Origin: DATFFO01 sp963772815
Lineage (GTDB): Bacteria; Actinomycetota; Acidimicrobiia; Spongiisociales; ZC4RG35
Direction: 5' to 3'
Length of the DNA stretch: 64,000 nucleotides
Assembly: GCA_963772815.1 (NCBI GenBank)
Contig: CAVYYV010000006.1
Location: 558,001 to 622,000 of the forward strand
Positions within the stretch are counted from its first letter, which is position 1, and each line of letters begins with the position of its first letter. The position numbers and the translations under genes are program-made. A model generated the notes under the pieces. It ran no database searches and was not told the DNA's origin. It saw only the letters and a list, made by a program, of their open reading frames with translations. Positions 1 to 6,992 of this stretch are shown here, one piece after another.

Positions 1-67
1 CTGCTCGGTTTCTGGATGTGATCGTTGTCGCTCGGGGCTCTGGTGATCGGCGTCGCTATCACCGTCC
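1..67. other. Window edge, no gene assigned
   Basis: The first 67 bases may contain the 3' end of a plus-strand gene. One frame read from base 22 gives a short hydrophobic stretch ending at TGA 73-75, which looks like a C-terminal membrane helix. It is too short to assign, and nothing else is visible here. Confidence 0.2.
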
Positions 68-652
68 TCAGATGAGATGCACGCCGAGCACTACGACCCA
101 GATCAAGTACACGGATAGGAGACCGCGCTGAACGAGGCCGGTGTAAGCCGAGTCTCGTTGGAACGACACGGCTGTCCCAACAGTGAGACCGAGGCCGACA
201 ACTGCGGTGACGACCGTATAGAGCTGCCAAACACCGTCCAACTGACCTACCAGCAGAATGACTGCCACAAGAATGGCCATGAACATGGCCGGGCCAATTG
301 CATTGTGTATTTGACCGTGGAGAGTCACGTTCCTGTCAGCATCTGGCGGATATCCGCGGAGGGGGTCAGGAACGAACACACCAGACCCAATCGCACCGAG
401 ACCAAAGACCGCGATGAACATCGGTCCGGCAACAGTGTCGAGAACCCGGCCGACGCCGAGTGCGAAAGCAAGCATCCCAACCCCCAACTGAAGAAAATTC
501 GCTACCTGAACCCAACCACGATCACCCAACGACAGCTCGCTCCCCGTGTGATAAAGCGGTCGATAGCCAGGTCTCGCAGCACCTTCAACAAATACGACGG
601 CAAGGAAGAGCAGCGCCGTGGCGCTTCCGATGATCAGCAGTGCCTCGGTCAT
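68..652 (-). CDS. DUF998-like integral membrane protein
   Basis: A 194-residue protein with about six hydrophobic segments. A polar loop contains a PDPLRGYPP-type motif and LHGQIHNAIG, both typical of the DUF998 family of small integral membrane proteins. No catalytic function is established for that family. I chose the ATG at 652 because the protein then begins directly before the first membrane helix (MTEALLIIGSA). The longer reading adds 19 unhydrophobic, Cys/Arg-rich residues that look non-coding. The gene is convergent with nothing and lies head-to-head with the truncated recombinase that follows. The junction between them (653-705) has no recognisable signal. Confidence 0.7.
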   Translation of the reverse strand: MTEALLIIGSATALLFLAVVFVEGAARPGYRPLYHTGSELSLGDRGWVQVANFLQLGVGMLAFALGVGRVLDTVAGPMFIAVFGLGAIGSGVFVPDPLRGYPPDADRNVTLHGQIHNAIGPAMFMAILVAVILLVGQLDGVWQLYTVVTAVVGLGLTVGTAVSFQRDSAYTGLVQRGLLSVYLIWVVVLGVHLI

Positions 653-705
653 GCTCAGTGGCTCCCAGGTACAACCTAGGTGACCCGTACAGCGCCTGTC
701 AGTGA

Positions 706-1371
706 TCAATCCACTCCGCCGATTCGAAAGGAGTCACGGACCGTCGGCCCCTCACGTCGGAGCAGGTACAGCTGCTCGCCGCCTCAATGCCCGACCGCTA
801 CCAGGTCCTCAGCTACGTGCTCGCCTACACCGGGATTCGATTCGGTGAAGCAGCCGCACTACGACGTGCACGATGCGACGTTGCGGCATCCCGTCTCGAC
901 GTCGCCGAGTCCCTTGCGGAAGTGGCGGGCGACCTTCACTTCGGACCGACCAAGACTCATCGGCGACGAACCGTGGCCATTCCGGCCACCATCCGGGACC
1001 TCCTGGTGAGCCACCTCGAGACCGTCGACCAGGCCCCGGAGGCTCTCGTCTTCGCCTCTCCGACAGGCCAGCCCCTGCGTTACTCGAACTTCCGCAATCG
1101 TGTCTGGATCGCCGCCACCAAGGCGGCCGGACTCCCCGGCCTCGACATCCACGAGCTGCGTCACACCGCGGCGTCGCTGATGATCAGAGCCGGCGCCGAC
1201 CCCAAGCTCATCCAGACCCAGCTCGGCCATGCCTCGATCGCCATCACCTACGACGTGTACGGGCACCTCTTCCCCGACCGTCTCGACGAGTTGGCGTCCA
1301 AGCTCGACGAGCTGATTCGCAATGACAGAAGGGGACGAGACCAGGATCGAAGTACCGGCAGAACGCTCTGA
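706..1371 (+). pseudogene. Truncated tyrosine recombinase (phage-type integrase), catalytic domain only
   Basis: The open frame runs from just after a TGA at 703-705 and encodes the C-terminal catalytic domain of a site-specific tyrosine recombinase. All active-site landmarks are visible: Arg in TGIRFGE, Lys in GPTKTHRRR, His-x-x-Arg in HELRHTA, His in LGHAS, and the nucleophilic Tyr in VYGHLF. The N-terminal arm-binding and SAM-like core-binding domains, about 150-200 residues in full-length actinophage integrases, are missing. The first ATG (787) lies inside the conserved domain, so no proper start exists. I read this as a decayed integrase at one end of an integrated element. The tRNA-Phe remnant at 2493-2542 could mark the other end. 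Confidence 0.8.
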
Positions 1372-1377
1372 GGTATT

Positions 1378-1435
1378 TGCCTACTATTCTTGGCATATGC
1401 CTAGACTAGTTGGCAGATGCCTATTATACTTGGCA
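1378..1435 (+). promoter_or_regulatory. Triple 18-bp operator array with exact 20-bp phasing
   Basis: Three copies of an 18-base imperfect palindrome, TGCCTA-N6-TTGGCA, start at 1378, 1398 and 1418, exactly 20 bp (about two helical turns) apart. Copy 1 is TGCCTACTATTCTTGGCA, copy 2 TGCCTAGACTAGTTGGCA and copy 3 TGCCTATTATACTTGGCA. The outer TGCC/GGCA arms and flanking T are invariant while the centres differ, as expected of a protein-binding site. Copy 2 covers a likely -35 and copy 3 covers the -10 of the HEPN-MNT operon, so occupancy should repress it. The natural candidate repressor is the winged-helix domain of the MNT protein encoded immediately downstream (inference). Confidence 0.85.
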
Positions 1436-1438
1436 TCG
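1402..1438 (+). promoter_or_regulatory. Leaderless promoter of the HEPN-MNT operon
   Basis: A -35-like TAGACT (1402-1407) is followed after 17 bp by a -10 TATACT (1425-1430). Seven bases later comes a GTG at 1438, so the transcript should begin at the start codon. No Shine-Dalgarno sequence precedes the GTG. The promoter lies wholly inside the operator array. Confidence 0.65.
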
Positions 1439-2028
1439 TGAATCTCGGACATCCCCTCTCATCCCTGATAACAACCCTATCGGGCCGGGTCCTCGAGGTG
1501 TTGGTCAACACCTCCTATCCCCTGTCAGGCCGGCACGTGATGCGGCTCTTGCGTCGCGAAGCCAGCCAGCAAGGCGTCCAGAACGCCCTCGACGAATTGG
1601 CAGCCCACGGGCTCGTCGAGCGGGTCTCCGCCGGGGGATCGATCCTCAACACCCTCAACCGGGACCACATCCTCGCCCCCTACATCATCGGCATCGTCAA
1701 TCTGAGGAACGAACTGATCGACCGAATCGCGACCATCGTTTCCGAGGAGGCTCCCGAAGTGAGGCGAGCGATCCTGTTCGGCTCTCTCGTACGTGGCAGC
1801 GCCGACGAGGAAAGCGACATTGATATCGCTCTGGTTTGGCCGGACGAGGAGACACAGGACACCACTGGAGAGAACATCGCTGTCCGGGTAGACGATCTGA
1901 CCGGGAATGCCTGCAACCTCCTCCACTACACCACGGAGGAATTCGACACCCTCCCGGGGAGAGCCCCAGAGCTGTACGCCGCCCTCGAATCTGAGGGAAT
2001 CGACCTCATTGGAGTTCTGGCTCGCTGA
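1438..2028 (+). CDS. MNT-type nucleotidyltransferase with N-terminal winged helix (antitoxin of HEPN-MNT pair)
   Basis: A 196-residue protein of two domains. Residues ~10-80 form a winged-helix DNA-binding domain of the ArsR/MarR size class. Residues ~95-190 are a minimal nucleotidyltransferase with the diagnostic GSx10DxD signature in GSLVRGSADEESDIDIALV. In characterised HEPN-MNT pairs the MNT partner AMPylates and silences the HEPN toxin (family knowledge). The GTG at 1438 is preferred over the ATG at 1417 because the latter lies inside the operator and would make the repeat coding; 1438 also matches leaderless initiation. The stop overlaps the next start (TGATG), so the pair is translationally coupled. 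The helix-turn-helix fused to MNT suggests it also autoregulates (inference). Confidence 0.8.
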   Translation: MNLGHPLSSLITTLSGRVLEVLVNTSYPLSGRHVMRLLRREASQQGVQNALDELAAHGLVERVSAGGSILNTLNRDHILAPYIIGIVNLRNELIDRIATIVSEEAPEVRRAILFGSLVRGSADEESDIDIALVWPDEETQDTTGENIAVRVDDLTGNACNLLHYTTEEFDTLPGRAPELYAALESEGIDLIGVLAR

Positions 2029-2432
2029 TGGCCAGGAAGTCGTCGAGAAATCGGCCCTGCGGGCCTCAGGACGCAGACCAGCGGAACGACCAAGCCAGGG
2101 CCTTCGCCGAACTTGCCGAATTGGATCCCGAATCCGACGACGGACCGGCGCGGTCGGCGGCGGTCAGCAACGCAGTGCTGGCCGGCATCGCGGCCGCCGA
2201 TTCGATCTGCTGCCGACGTCTCGGCCACCATGCCACCGGGGACGACCACCAGCAGGCAATTGCGCTCGTCGAGGAGGCAGGCGACGTAGGCCGCGAGGCG
2301 TCGCGCCATCTGGAGACATTGCTGTCGATCAAGCACAAGGCACAGTACGAACAGGCCGACCCAACGGTCCCGGAAGCGAAAAGGGCGATCCGCGCCATGC
2401 GCTCCATCCTCGAGCTCGCCGCTCGAGCCTGA
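2028..2432 (+). CDS. HEPN-domain protein, SAV_6107-like (putative RNase toxin)
   Basis: A 134-residue, mostly helical protein. The core (residues ~40-130) resembles the actinobacterial SAV_6107-like HEPN family: an AADSICCRRLG helix, a HHATGDDHQQA loop, then the LLSIKHKAQYE segment. HEPN proteins are commonly RNases. A strict Rx4-6H motif is not clear here, although RRLGHH and KHKAQY carry Arg, His and Tyr in suitable places. It follows the MNT gene with a one-base TGATG overlap, the standard order for a coupled toxin-antitoxin module. The N-terminal ~35 residues are charged and poorly conserved in character. Toxicity is inferred from family and context only. Confidence 0.65.
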   Translation: MARKSSRNRPCGPQDADQRNDQARAFAELAELDPESDDGPARSAAVSNAVLAGIAAADSICCRRLGHHATGDDHQQAIALVEEAGDVGREASRHLETLLSIKHKAQYEQADPTVPEAKRAIRAMRSILELAARA

Positions 2433-2492
2433 GCCCTGCGGACTCCTCGCGGTCTCCCCGACCCATCACCCCAGGTAAGGCCACTGAAACCG

Positions 2493-2542
2493 CCGGTCTG
2501 AAAAACCGGAGGTCGACGGATCGACGCCGTCCCTGACCACCA
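2493..2542 (+). pseudogene. 3' half of tRNA-Phe(GAA), possible attachment-site remnant
   Basis: A perfect five-pair anticodon stem CCGGT/ACCGG encloses the loop CTGAAAA, which has anticodon GAA. It is followed by a five-base variable region AGGTC, a five-pair T stem GACGG/CCGTC with loop ATCGACG, the acceptor strand CCTGACC, discriminator A, and an encoded CCA (2540-2542). The 5' half is absent: bases before 2493 form no D arm and only four of seven acceptor pairs. The T loop begins with A instead of the invariant T54. Integrases often use exactly this 3' segment of a tRNA gene as attachment site, so with the integrase fragment upstream I favour an att remnant over a functional tRNA. Confidence 0.5.
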
Positions 2543-2703
2543 TCCAGCCGTGTGATACCCCGAAACGCCTTGTGGCAGTTGGGTTTCCGGACGGTTGCGC
2601 GCTGTTCCTGGTTTCGCGACATTTCGCGACACTTCACGTCGTTTCGCGGACTCTTCGGTGGATCGGGGGCCTCCCCGAATTCCACTGTCGGTGCGTCGCT
2701 GGC
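2543..2703. other. Non-coding stretch with tandem 10-bp repeats
   Basis: No gene is visible. TTTCGCGACA occurs twice head-to-tail at 2612-2631, and its first seven bases recur at 2642-2648. Such short direct repeats beside an attachment site could be integrase arm sites, but this is conjecture. Confidence 0.3.
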
Positions 2704-3260
2704 TCAACACGCGGGGCCACTTGTGGTGAGTCGCCAGATGCCGGGAGCAGAGAGTCTTGCGATATCGGTTGTCGTGAGGGTGTCGACCTGGAAGGCTCTC
2801 AGCCGGGCTTCGCCCTGAACGTCTGAGATGAAAAGAAGCTCGGTGGGTGCGGTCCAGCCGACTGCCCATAGGTCATTACTCGTGTCCATGCGGCCGACGG
2901 TCGCGCCGCTGTCGAGCTCCCAGACCTCCAACGGGGCCTGTGGAACTGACTGCGACGAGGTACCGCCGATCCGGGCTGAAACACACTCCGGTCACGTTGC
3001 CCTCTCCGGATTCGAATGGGAGTGTGGCGAGCGTGTCTCCCGTATTCAGATCAACCACACTGAGCAGAGGACCAGGGGCTACAAGGACAGCGAGGTCGCC
3101 GCGACGGTGTGAAGCCCGCTCTATGGGTCCACTCGGAGCTCGAGCGGCTCCGGAGTGCCGCCGGCGGGCCAGTAGGCGACGGATCCATATGTTTCGGTGT
3201 CACTCGGCTGAACAGCAGGCCGTCGCGATAACCAGCTAGAGGCCATCCGAATCCAGCATC
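2704..3260 (-). pseudogene. WD40/beta-propeller protein remnant, several frameshifts
   Basis: Three minus-strand segments in different frames read as consecutive blades of a beta-propeller. First, near 3260-3122, comes AGFGWPLAGYRDGLLF and then ETYGSVAYWPAGGTPEPLEL. Next, 3110-2930 gives SVVDLNTGDTLATLPFESG and VTGVCFSPDRRYLVAVSS. Last, 2931-2704 gives EVWELDSGATVGRM and LWAVGWTAPTELLFISDV. The SPDxRYLVAVSSTG and EVWELDSG motifs are typical WD40 strand d/a signatures. At least three frame breaks separate them, there is no start codon, and the total is far shorter than a complete propeller. The gene is clearly dead. Confidence 0.65.
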
Positions 3261-3445
3261 GATGGTCGTACGGCCCTCGATGGCACCAGCCGCCCCGCGC
3301 GACCACCGCTACCACCGCGAACCACGGAGGCCCCGGCGTTCCGACCCGGCTGCTTTCTCCGACGCACCAGGGGGCGCCCGAGTATGTTTGACAGTGTCCA
3401 ACATTGGTGGCGGTCGAAAGGGATTCGTCGCCGGAAAGGTCAACT

Positions 3446-4273
3446 ATGACCGAGGAACATGAGCACGCAGGCACCCGATTCAAGAACTCTATCGTGGGGT
3501 TGCTCAAGGGGACTGGAGAGGTCGTAACAGGGGCTGCTGACGCCACCCGCGACTCTGTCGTTGGCACTCTCAAAGGTGTAGGGAACATCGCCGGGGCCGT
3601 TGCTTCCACTGCGACTGACGTGATCAAGGGGGCTGTCTCTGCCGTCGGCGAGGTCGGCACCGGAGCCTTTGACACCGTCAAGGGCGTCGTCCTCGGCGTG
3701 GTACGGGGCGTAGGCGAAGTAGCCACGGTGACGGTTGGCACCCTTTCCGACATAGCCCGGGCCGCCGTCAAGGGCACGGCCGCTGTCGGTGGCGACGTAA
3801 CGGCGGCGGCCGGCGGAATGGCCGAGGGGCTGATCACCGCGACGAAGGACACCGGCGTCAGCCTGGCCGAGGGCGCAGTCGCTCTGGGCAAATCCGCCAT
3901 CAGTGGTGTCAAGGATGTCGGGGGAGACGTCCTTGGGGCGTCCGCCAGCACGGTGTCGGGTGCCGTCAAAGGTGCCGAGTCGATCGGAGCCGACGTACTC
4001 ACCGCGATACGCAGCACCGCCAAGGGGCTGGTGTCGGGTGCCGGCGATGTCGGCGTCGACGTCGTCGACGTGACCAAAGGTGCTATCTCAGGGGCCATCT
4101 CGGGGGCCAAGGAGGTTGGGCTCAATGTCGAGGATGCTGCCTCCGCCGCCGCTACCGGAGCCCTCGAAGCTGCCGAGAAGATCAGCGAGTCCGCCGTCCA
4201 CGCCGTGCGCGACGTGGCTGCCAGCGGCGTCAATGGGGTCAAGGTCGCCGTCAAGGGCGAACAGGACACCTGA
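3446..4273 (+). CDS. Eleven tandem 22-residue repeats, amphipathic Ala/Gly/Val-rich protein
   Basis: A 275-residue protein of unknown function. After a 19-residue charged N-terminus (MTEEHEHAGTRFK) the chain divides without gaps into eleven 22-residue units spanning residues 20-261. Examples are LKGVGNIAGAVAST, VKGAESIGADVLTA and VSGAGDVGVDVVDV at unit starts. The loose consensus is [LVI][KS]Gxx-x[VI]Gx(14). There is no Cys and almost no aromatic residue. No signal peptide or clear transmembrane helix is seen. The 22/11-residue period recalls LEA proteins, apolipoproteins and synuclein, which form amphipathic helices on lipid (family analogy only). The ATG at 3446 was chosen for its AAAGGT ribosome site upstream. 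A strong hairpin follows the stop. Confidence 0.75.
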   Translation: MTEEHEHAGTRFKNSIVGLLKGTGEVVTGAADATRDSVVGTLKGVGNIAGAVASTATDVIKGAVSAVGEVGTGAFDTVKGVVLGVVRGVGEVATVTVGTLSDIARAAVKGTAAVGGDVTAAAGGMAEGLITATKDTGVSLAEGAVALGKSAISGVKDVGGDVLGASASTVSGAVKGAESIGADVLTAIRSTAKGLVSGAGDVGVDVVDVTKGAISGAISGAKEVGLNVEDAASAAATGALEAAEKISESAVHAVRDVAASGVNGVKVAVKGEQDT

Positions 4274-4282
4274 ATCAACCTG

Positions 4283-4314
4283 CGGAGGGCCGGGAGCTTC
4301 AACCCGGCCTTCCG
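4283..4314 (+). terminator. Hairpin terminator after the 22-mer repeat gene
   Basis: CGGAGGGCCGGG (4283-4294) pairs with CCCGGCCTTCCG (4303-4314) over 12 pairs, with one G-U and an eight-base loop. There is no U tract, as is common for terminators of high-GC actinobacteria. It separates the repeat gene from the riboswitch. Confidence 0.6.
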
Positions 4315-4370
4315 CGGCCGACGACCCCAACGGTGTTGGCGCTGCGCCTTCGATGCCCGATAATGGCGCC

Positions 4371-4500
4371 GTCGAAGGGGAGTAGCCCACGGGTCAGGTT
4401 CGTCAGAACGGCAGCTAGCTGCCCGGCCCCCCGACCGCTTCCGGCGGTAGCGAGACTTTCGACGACATCGCAGCGAGCGACGTAGTCGAAAGGATCCCCC
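4371..4500 (+). promoter_or_regulatory. yybP-ykoY (manganese) riboswitch with translational expression platform
   Basis: The two conserved blocks of the Mn2+ riboswitch are present: AAGGGGAGTAG at 4375-4385 and GCGAGACTT at 4450-4458. They are closed by helix P1, GTCGAA (4371-4376) with TTCGAC (4458-4463). Between them GC-rich segments can form the side arms. Downstream, GTCGAAA (4485-4491) overlaps the ribosome site AAAGGA (4489-4494) and is complementary to TTTCGAC (4457-4463), which is P1's 3' strand. P1 and the sequestering helix are therefore mutually exclusive. Ligand binding would free the ribosome site and switch translation on. The downstream gene is TerC/Alx, a classical partner of this riboswitch. 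Confidence 0.85.
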
Positions 4501-5493
4501 TTGCTTCTAGCCGCCGAAGCCAACTCTCAGTTTGTCGATCTCGACGTGCCCGGCGCAGCCTGGTTCGCCCTCCTGGGTGCCATCGTGGCCCTTCTCGCCA
4601 TCGACCTCTACCGGCACCGCCAGGCACATGCACCGTCAACCCGCGAGGCCGCTACCGAATCCGGCATATGGGTCGCCTGCGGCCTGGCCTTCGGGGCGAT
4701 AGTCGGGGTCACCCTCGGAACCGATGCCTTCGGGGAGTACATCAGCGGTTATCTGATCGAGAAGTCGCTCAGCGTCGACAACGTCTTCGTGTGGTCGATG
4801 CTGTTCGCCACCCTTTCGATCCCGGTCAAGTATCAGCACCGGGTGCTGTTTTGGGGGATCTTCGGGGCTCTGGCCCTCCGGGCCCTGTTCATCTTCCTGG
4901 GTACCGCCCTCATCGGGCGCTTCTGGTGGGTGCTGTTGGTATTCGGCGTATTCCTCATCTACACGGGGGCCAAGATCATCCGCCACCGTGCCGACGAGGG
5001 CAAGGGAGAGGCGACCCGGGGCCTCGGGCTCCTGCGACGCGTCATGCCGGTCAGCAACGAGTTCGACGGCCAGCGGTTCATCACCAGGATCGACGGCCGG
5101 CTCGCCGCCACTCCCCTGCTGGCGGCATTGTTCGTGGTCGAGGTAACCGACGTGATCTTCGCCGTCGACTCGGTTCCGGCCATCCTCGCCGTATCCCAAG
5201 AGCCCTTCCTGGTCTTCGCCTCCAACGCCTTCGCCATCCTCGGCTTGCGCGCCATGTACTTTCTCCTGGCGAACGCCAAGGAACGGTTCCACTACCTGTC
5301 TCATGCCCTGGGTGGGATCCTCGGGTTCGTCGGCCTCAAGATGGTGGTGTCACACTGGTACCACCTGGACACCTACGTGTCTCTGGGGATCATCATGGTC
5401 ATGCTCGGGTCGGCCATCTTCTTCAGCCTGCGGCGCTCCCGGCTACCGAGCGCGCCGGGACGCCAGGTCAGAACCCCCGATGAGATGACTTGA
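4501..5493 (+). CDS. TerC/Alx family integral membrane protein, probable Mn2+ exporter
   Basis: A 330-residue protein with about nine membrane helices and the TerC family acidic signatures: EKSLSVDNVFVW in the third helix and EVTDVIFAVDSVPAI in the seventh, whose Glu/Asp residues are thought to bind metal. Alx/TerC proteins are linked to Mn2+ efflux and to metalation of exported enzymes (family knowledge). The TTG at 4501 is the most upstream start compatible with the AAAGGA ribosome site at 4489-4494. Its upstream riboswitch indicates induction by manganese. It converges with the ABC permease gene ending at 5507. Confidence 0.9.
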   Translation: MLLAAEANSQFVDLDVPGAAWFALLGAIVALLAIDLYRHRQAHAPSTREAATESGIWVACGLAFGAIVGVTLGTDAFGEYISGYLIEKSLSVDNVFVWSMLFATLSIPVKYQHRVLFWGIFGALALRALFIFLGTALIGRFWWVLLVFGVFLIYTGAKIIRHRADEGKGEATRGLGLLRRVMPVSNEFDGQRFITRIDGRLAATPLLAALFVVEVTDVIFAVDSVPAILAVSQEPFLVFASNAFAILGLRAMYFLLANAKERFHYLSHALGGILGFVGLKMVVSHWYHLDTYVSLGIIMVMLGSAIFFSLRRSRLPSAPGRQVRTPDEMT

Positions 5494-5506
5494 GTATCCG
5501 TGGTCG

Positions 5507-6268
5507 TCAGACGACCTCGAACCTGGCCCACCAGCGCACGGTTGCCCAGCCGACCAGCAACGCCGTCAGGGGAACCAGCGCCAGCTGAGCCGGACCCACC
5601 GCAACATCCTGCTGTCCGGACACGGCCCATAGCCCGGAGGCGGCGAAGGGATACCAGGCGCCTGATTCGAACAAGACCGCCAGTTGGGCCGTCATCAGTA
5701 CCAGGACCAGCACCCCGATGCCGGGCAGGTAGCCGCGACCCAGACTGGCGGGAAAGGCGACGGTGAGGGCAGCGGCAGCTGTCAGGACCGCCACACCGAG
5801 GAGCTTGGCCAGCCCGGCCCAGGCAGCCGAGTCCGGCCAGCCCAAACCTCCGAGCGGACCGAGGAGCGTAGCCACAGCCACCAGGGCCACGCTCAACCCG
5901 ACCGACCAGATCGAGAGGGCGATGAACTTGGCGGTGGCGATGGTCGAGCGCGACACCGGAAGGCCGAACAGCGAGCCGACGGTTCGATCGGAGAACTCAC
6001 GGCCGAAGCACCAGATGATCACGACACCCACCCCGACGAAGAACGCCGAAGCAACGAACTGATCCAGCAGGCCGACGTAGGCATCCCAGCCGGACCCCGA
6101 CACGAGGGCCTGGATCTTGGCTGCCAGGGGCCCGTTTCCGGAGCCCTCCACCACCGACACGAATCCGATGCACAAGCCGGGGCAGAGGACGAGGATCAGC
6201 AGGCTGGTCACCCAGGTAACCGGTGAGCGGCGCAGCTTCAGTATCTCGAGATCGAGGGCCTCACGCAT
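5507..6268 (-). CDS. ABC-2 type transporter permease
   Basis: A 253-residue permease with six predicted membrane helices in the ABC-2 arrangement: a cytoplasmic N-terminus ALDLEILKLRRSPVTW, then helices at ~20-45, 60-90, 105-130, 140-165, 175-195 and 225-245. I chose the ATG at 6268 because it begins the typical ABC-2 entry sequence and overlaps the ATPase stop by eight bases. The longer start at 6298 lies inside the ATPase gene. It is the last gene of the tetR-ATPase-permease operon and probably exports a drug or lipid-like substrate (inference). Confidence 0.85.
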   Translation of the reverse strand: MREALDLEILKLRRSPVTWVTSLLILVLCPGLCIGFVSVVEGSGNGPLAAKIQALVSGSGWDAYVGLLDQFVASAFFVGVGVVIIWCFGREFSDRTVGSLFGLPVSRSTIATAKFIALSIWSVGLSVALVAVATLLGPLGGLGWPDSAAWAGLAKLLGVAVLTAAAALTVAFPASLGRGYLPGIGVLVLVLMTAQLAVLFESGAWYPFAASGLWAVSGQQDVAVGPAQLALVPLTALLVGWATVRWWARFEVV

Positions 6269-6992
6269 GTGCGCCACCCAATCTGGCCTCGGCCTCATGG
6301 ATCATGTCGAAGAAGCGGCGCTCCAGGTCGATCCCGCCTGGATCGATAGTCCCCACCCACCGACCCCGGTGCAGGATCGAGATCCTATGAGCCACCCGGG
6401 CCAGCTCATCGAGATGATGAGACGACACCAGGATCCCGGCTCCGGCTTCGGCCTCCCTGCGCAGGAGATCACGCATAAACAAGACACCGGCCGGGTCCAG
6501 GGCGTTGGATGGCTCGTCCAGGACGACGGTGCGAGGAGAGTGGACCAGCGAGCAGGCCAGACCCAGTCTCTGCCGGTTGCCGAGCGAAAGTGCCCGTGCC
6601 CTGCGGTTCGCCCAGCGGGTGAGCTCGAAGCGGGAGATGATCTCCTCCGCGGCGGCCGTCGCCCCAACTCGTGTGACTCCGTGCAGACGCGCGGCCAGGC
6701 GGACGTTCTCGCTCACCGTCAGCTCCGGATAGCCGAAAGGAGTCTCGATCAGATGCCCGACCGTGGCCCAGGTGGACGCCGGAGCCCTGGCCACCTGAGT
6801 CCCATCCAGGAGAACGACACCCGAATCGGGGATGATCATCCCCATCAGCATCCGCATCAAGGTCGTCTTCCCGGCACCGTTGAGCCCGACCAGAGCGTGG
6901 ACCTCCCCCGCATTCACCTCCAGGTCCAAGCCGGCCACGGCCACCTCGTCGCCGTAGGCGCGTGTGACGCCGCGAGCAGAGATGCGGCTCAT
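6261..6992 (-). CDS. ABC transporter ATP-binding protein
   Basis: A 243-residue nucleotide-binding domain. Motifs in order are Walker A GLNGAGKTT, an LSLGNRQRLG signature, Walker B VVLDEPSNALD, and the switch His in SSHHLDEL. The ATG at 6992 overlaps the upstream tetR stop in the four-base form ATGA. A longer open frame upstream is not coding-like. The downstream permease overlaps its 3' end. The arrangement fits a self-controlled efflux or bacteriocin-type ABC-2 exporter whose transcription depends on the TetR protein encoded first in the operon. Confidence 0.9.
   Translation of the reverse strand: MSRISARGVTRAYGDEVAVAGLDLEVNAGEVHALVGLNGAGKTTLMRMLMGMIIPDSGVVLLDGTQVARAPASTWATVGHLIETPFGYPELTVSENVRLAARLHGVTRVGATAAAEEIISRFELTRWANRRARALSLGNRQRLGLACSLVHSPRTVVLDEPSNALDPAGVLFMRDLLRREAEAGAGILVSSHHLDELARVAHRISILHRGRWVGTIDPGGIDLERRFFDMIHEAEARLGGAHA

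Noticed and set aside
3121..4302. Long minus-strand open frame of Pro/Ser/Thr-rich protein
   Set aside because: It is the complement of the 22-mer repeat gene, whose repeats create an open opposite frame; codon use supports the plus strand.
5502..5516. GGTCGTC-A-GACGACC palindrome between terC and the ABC operon as a terminator
   Set aside because: It overlaps the permease stop codon, has a one-base loop and no U tract; not convincing as a terminator.
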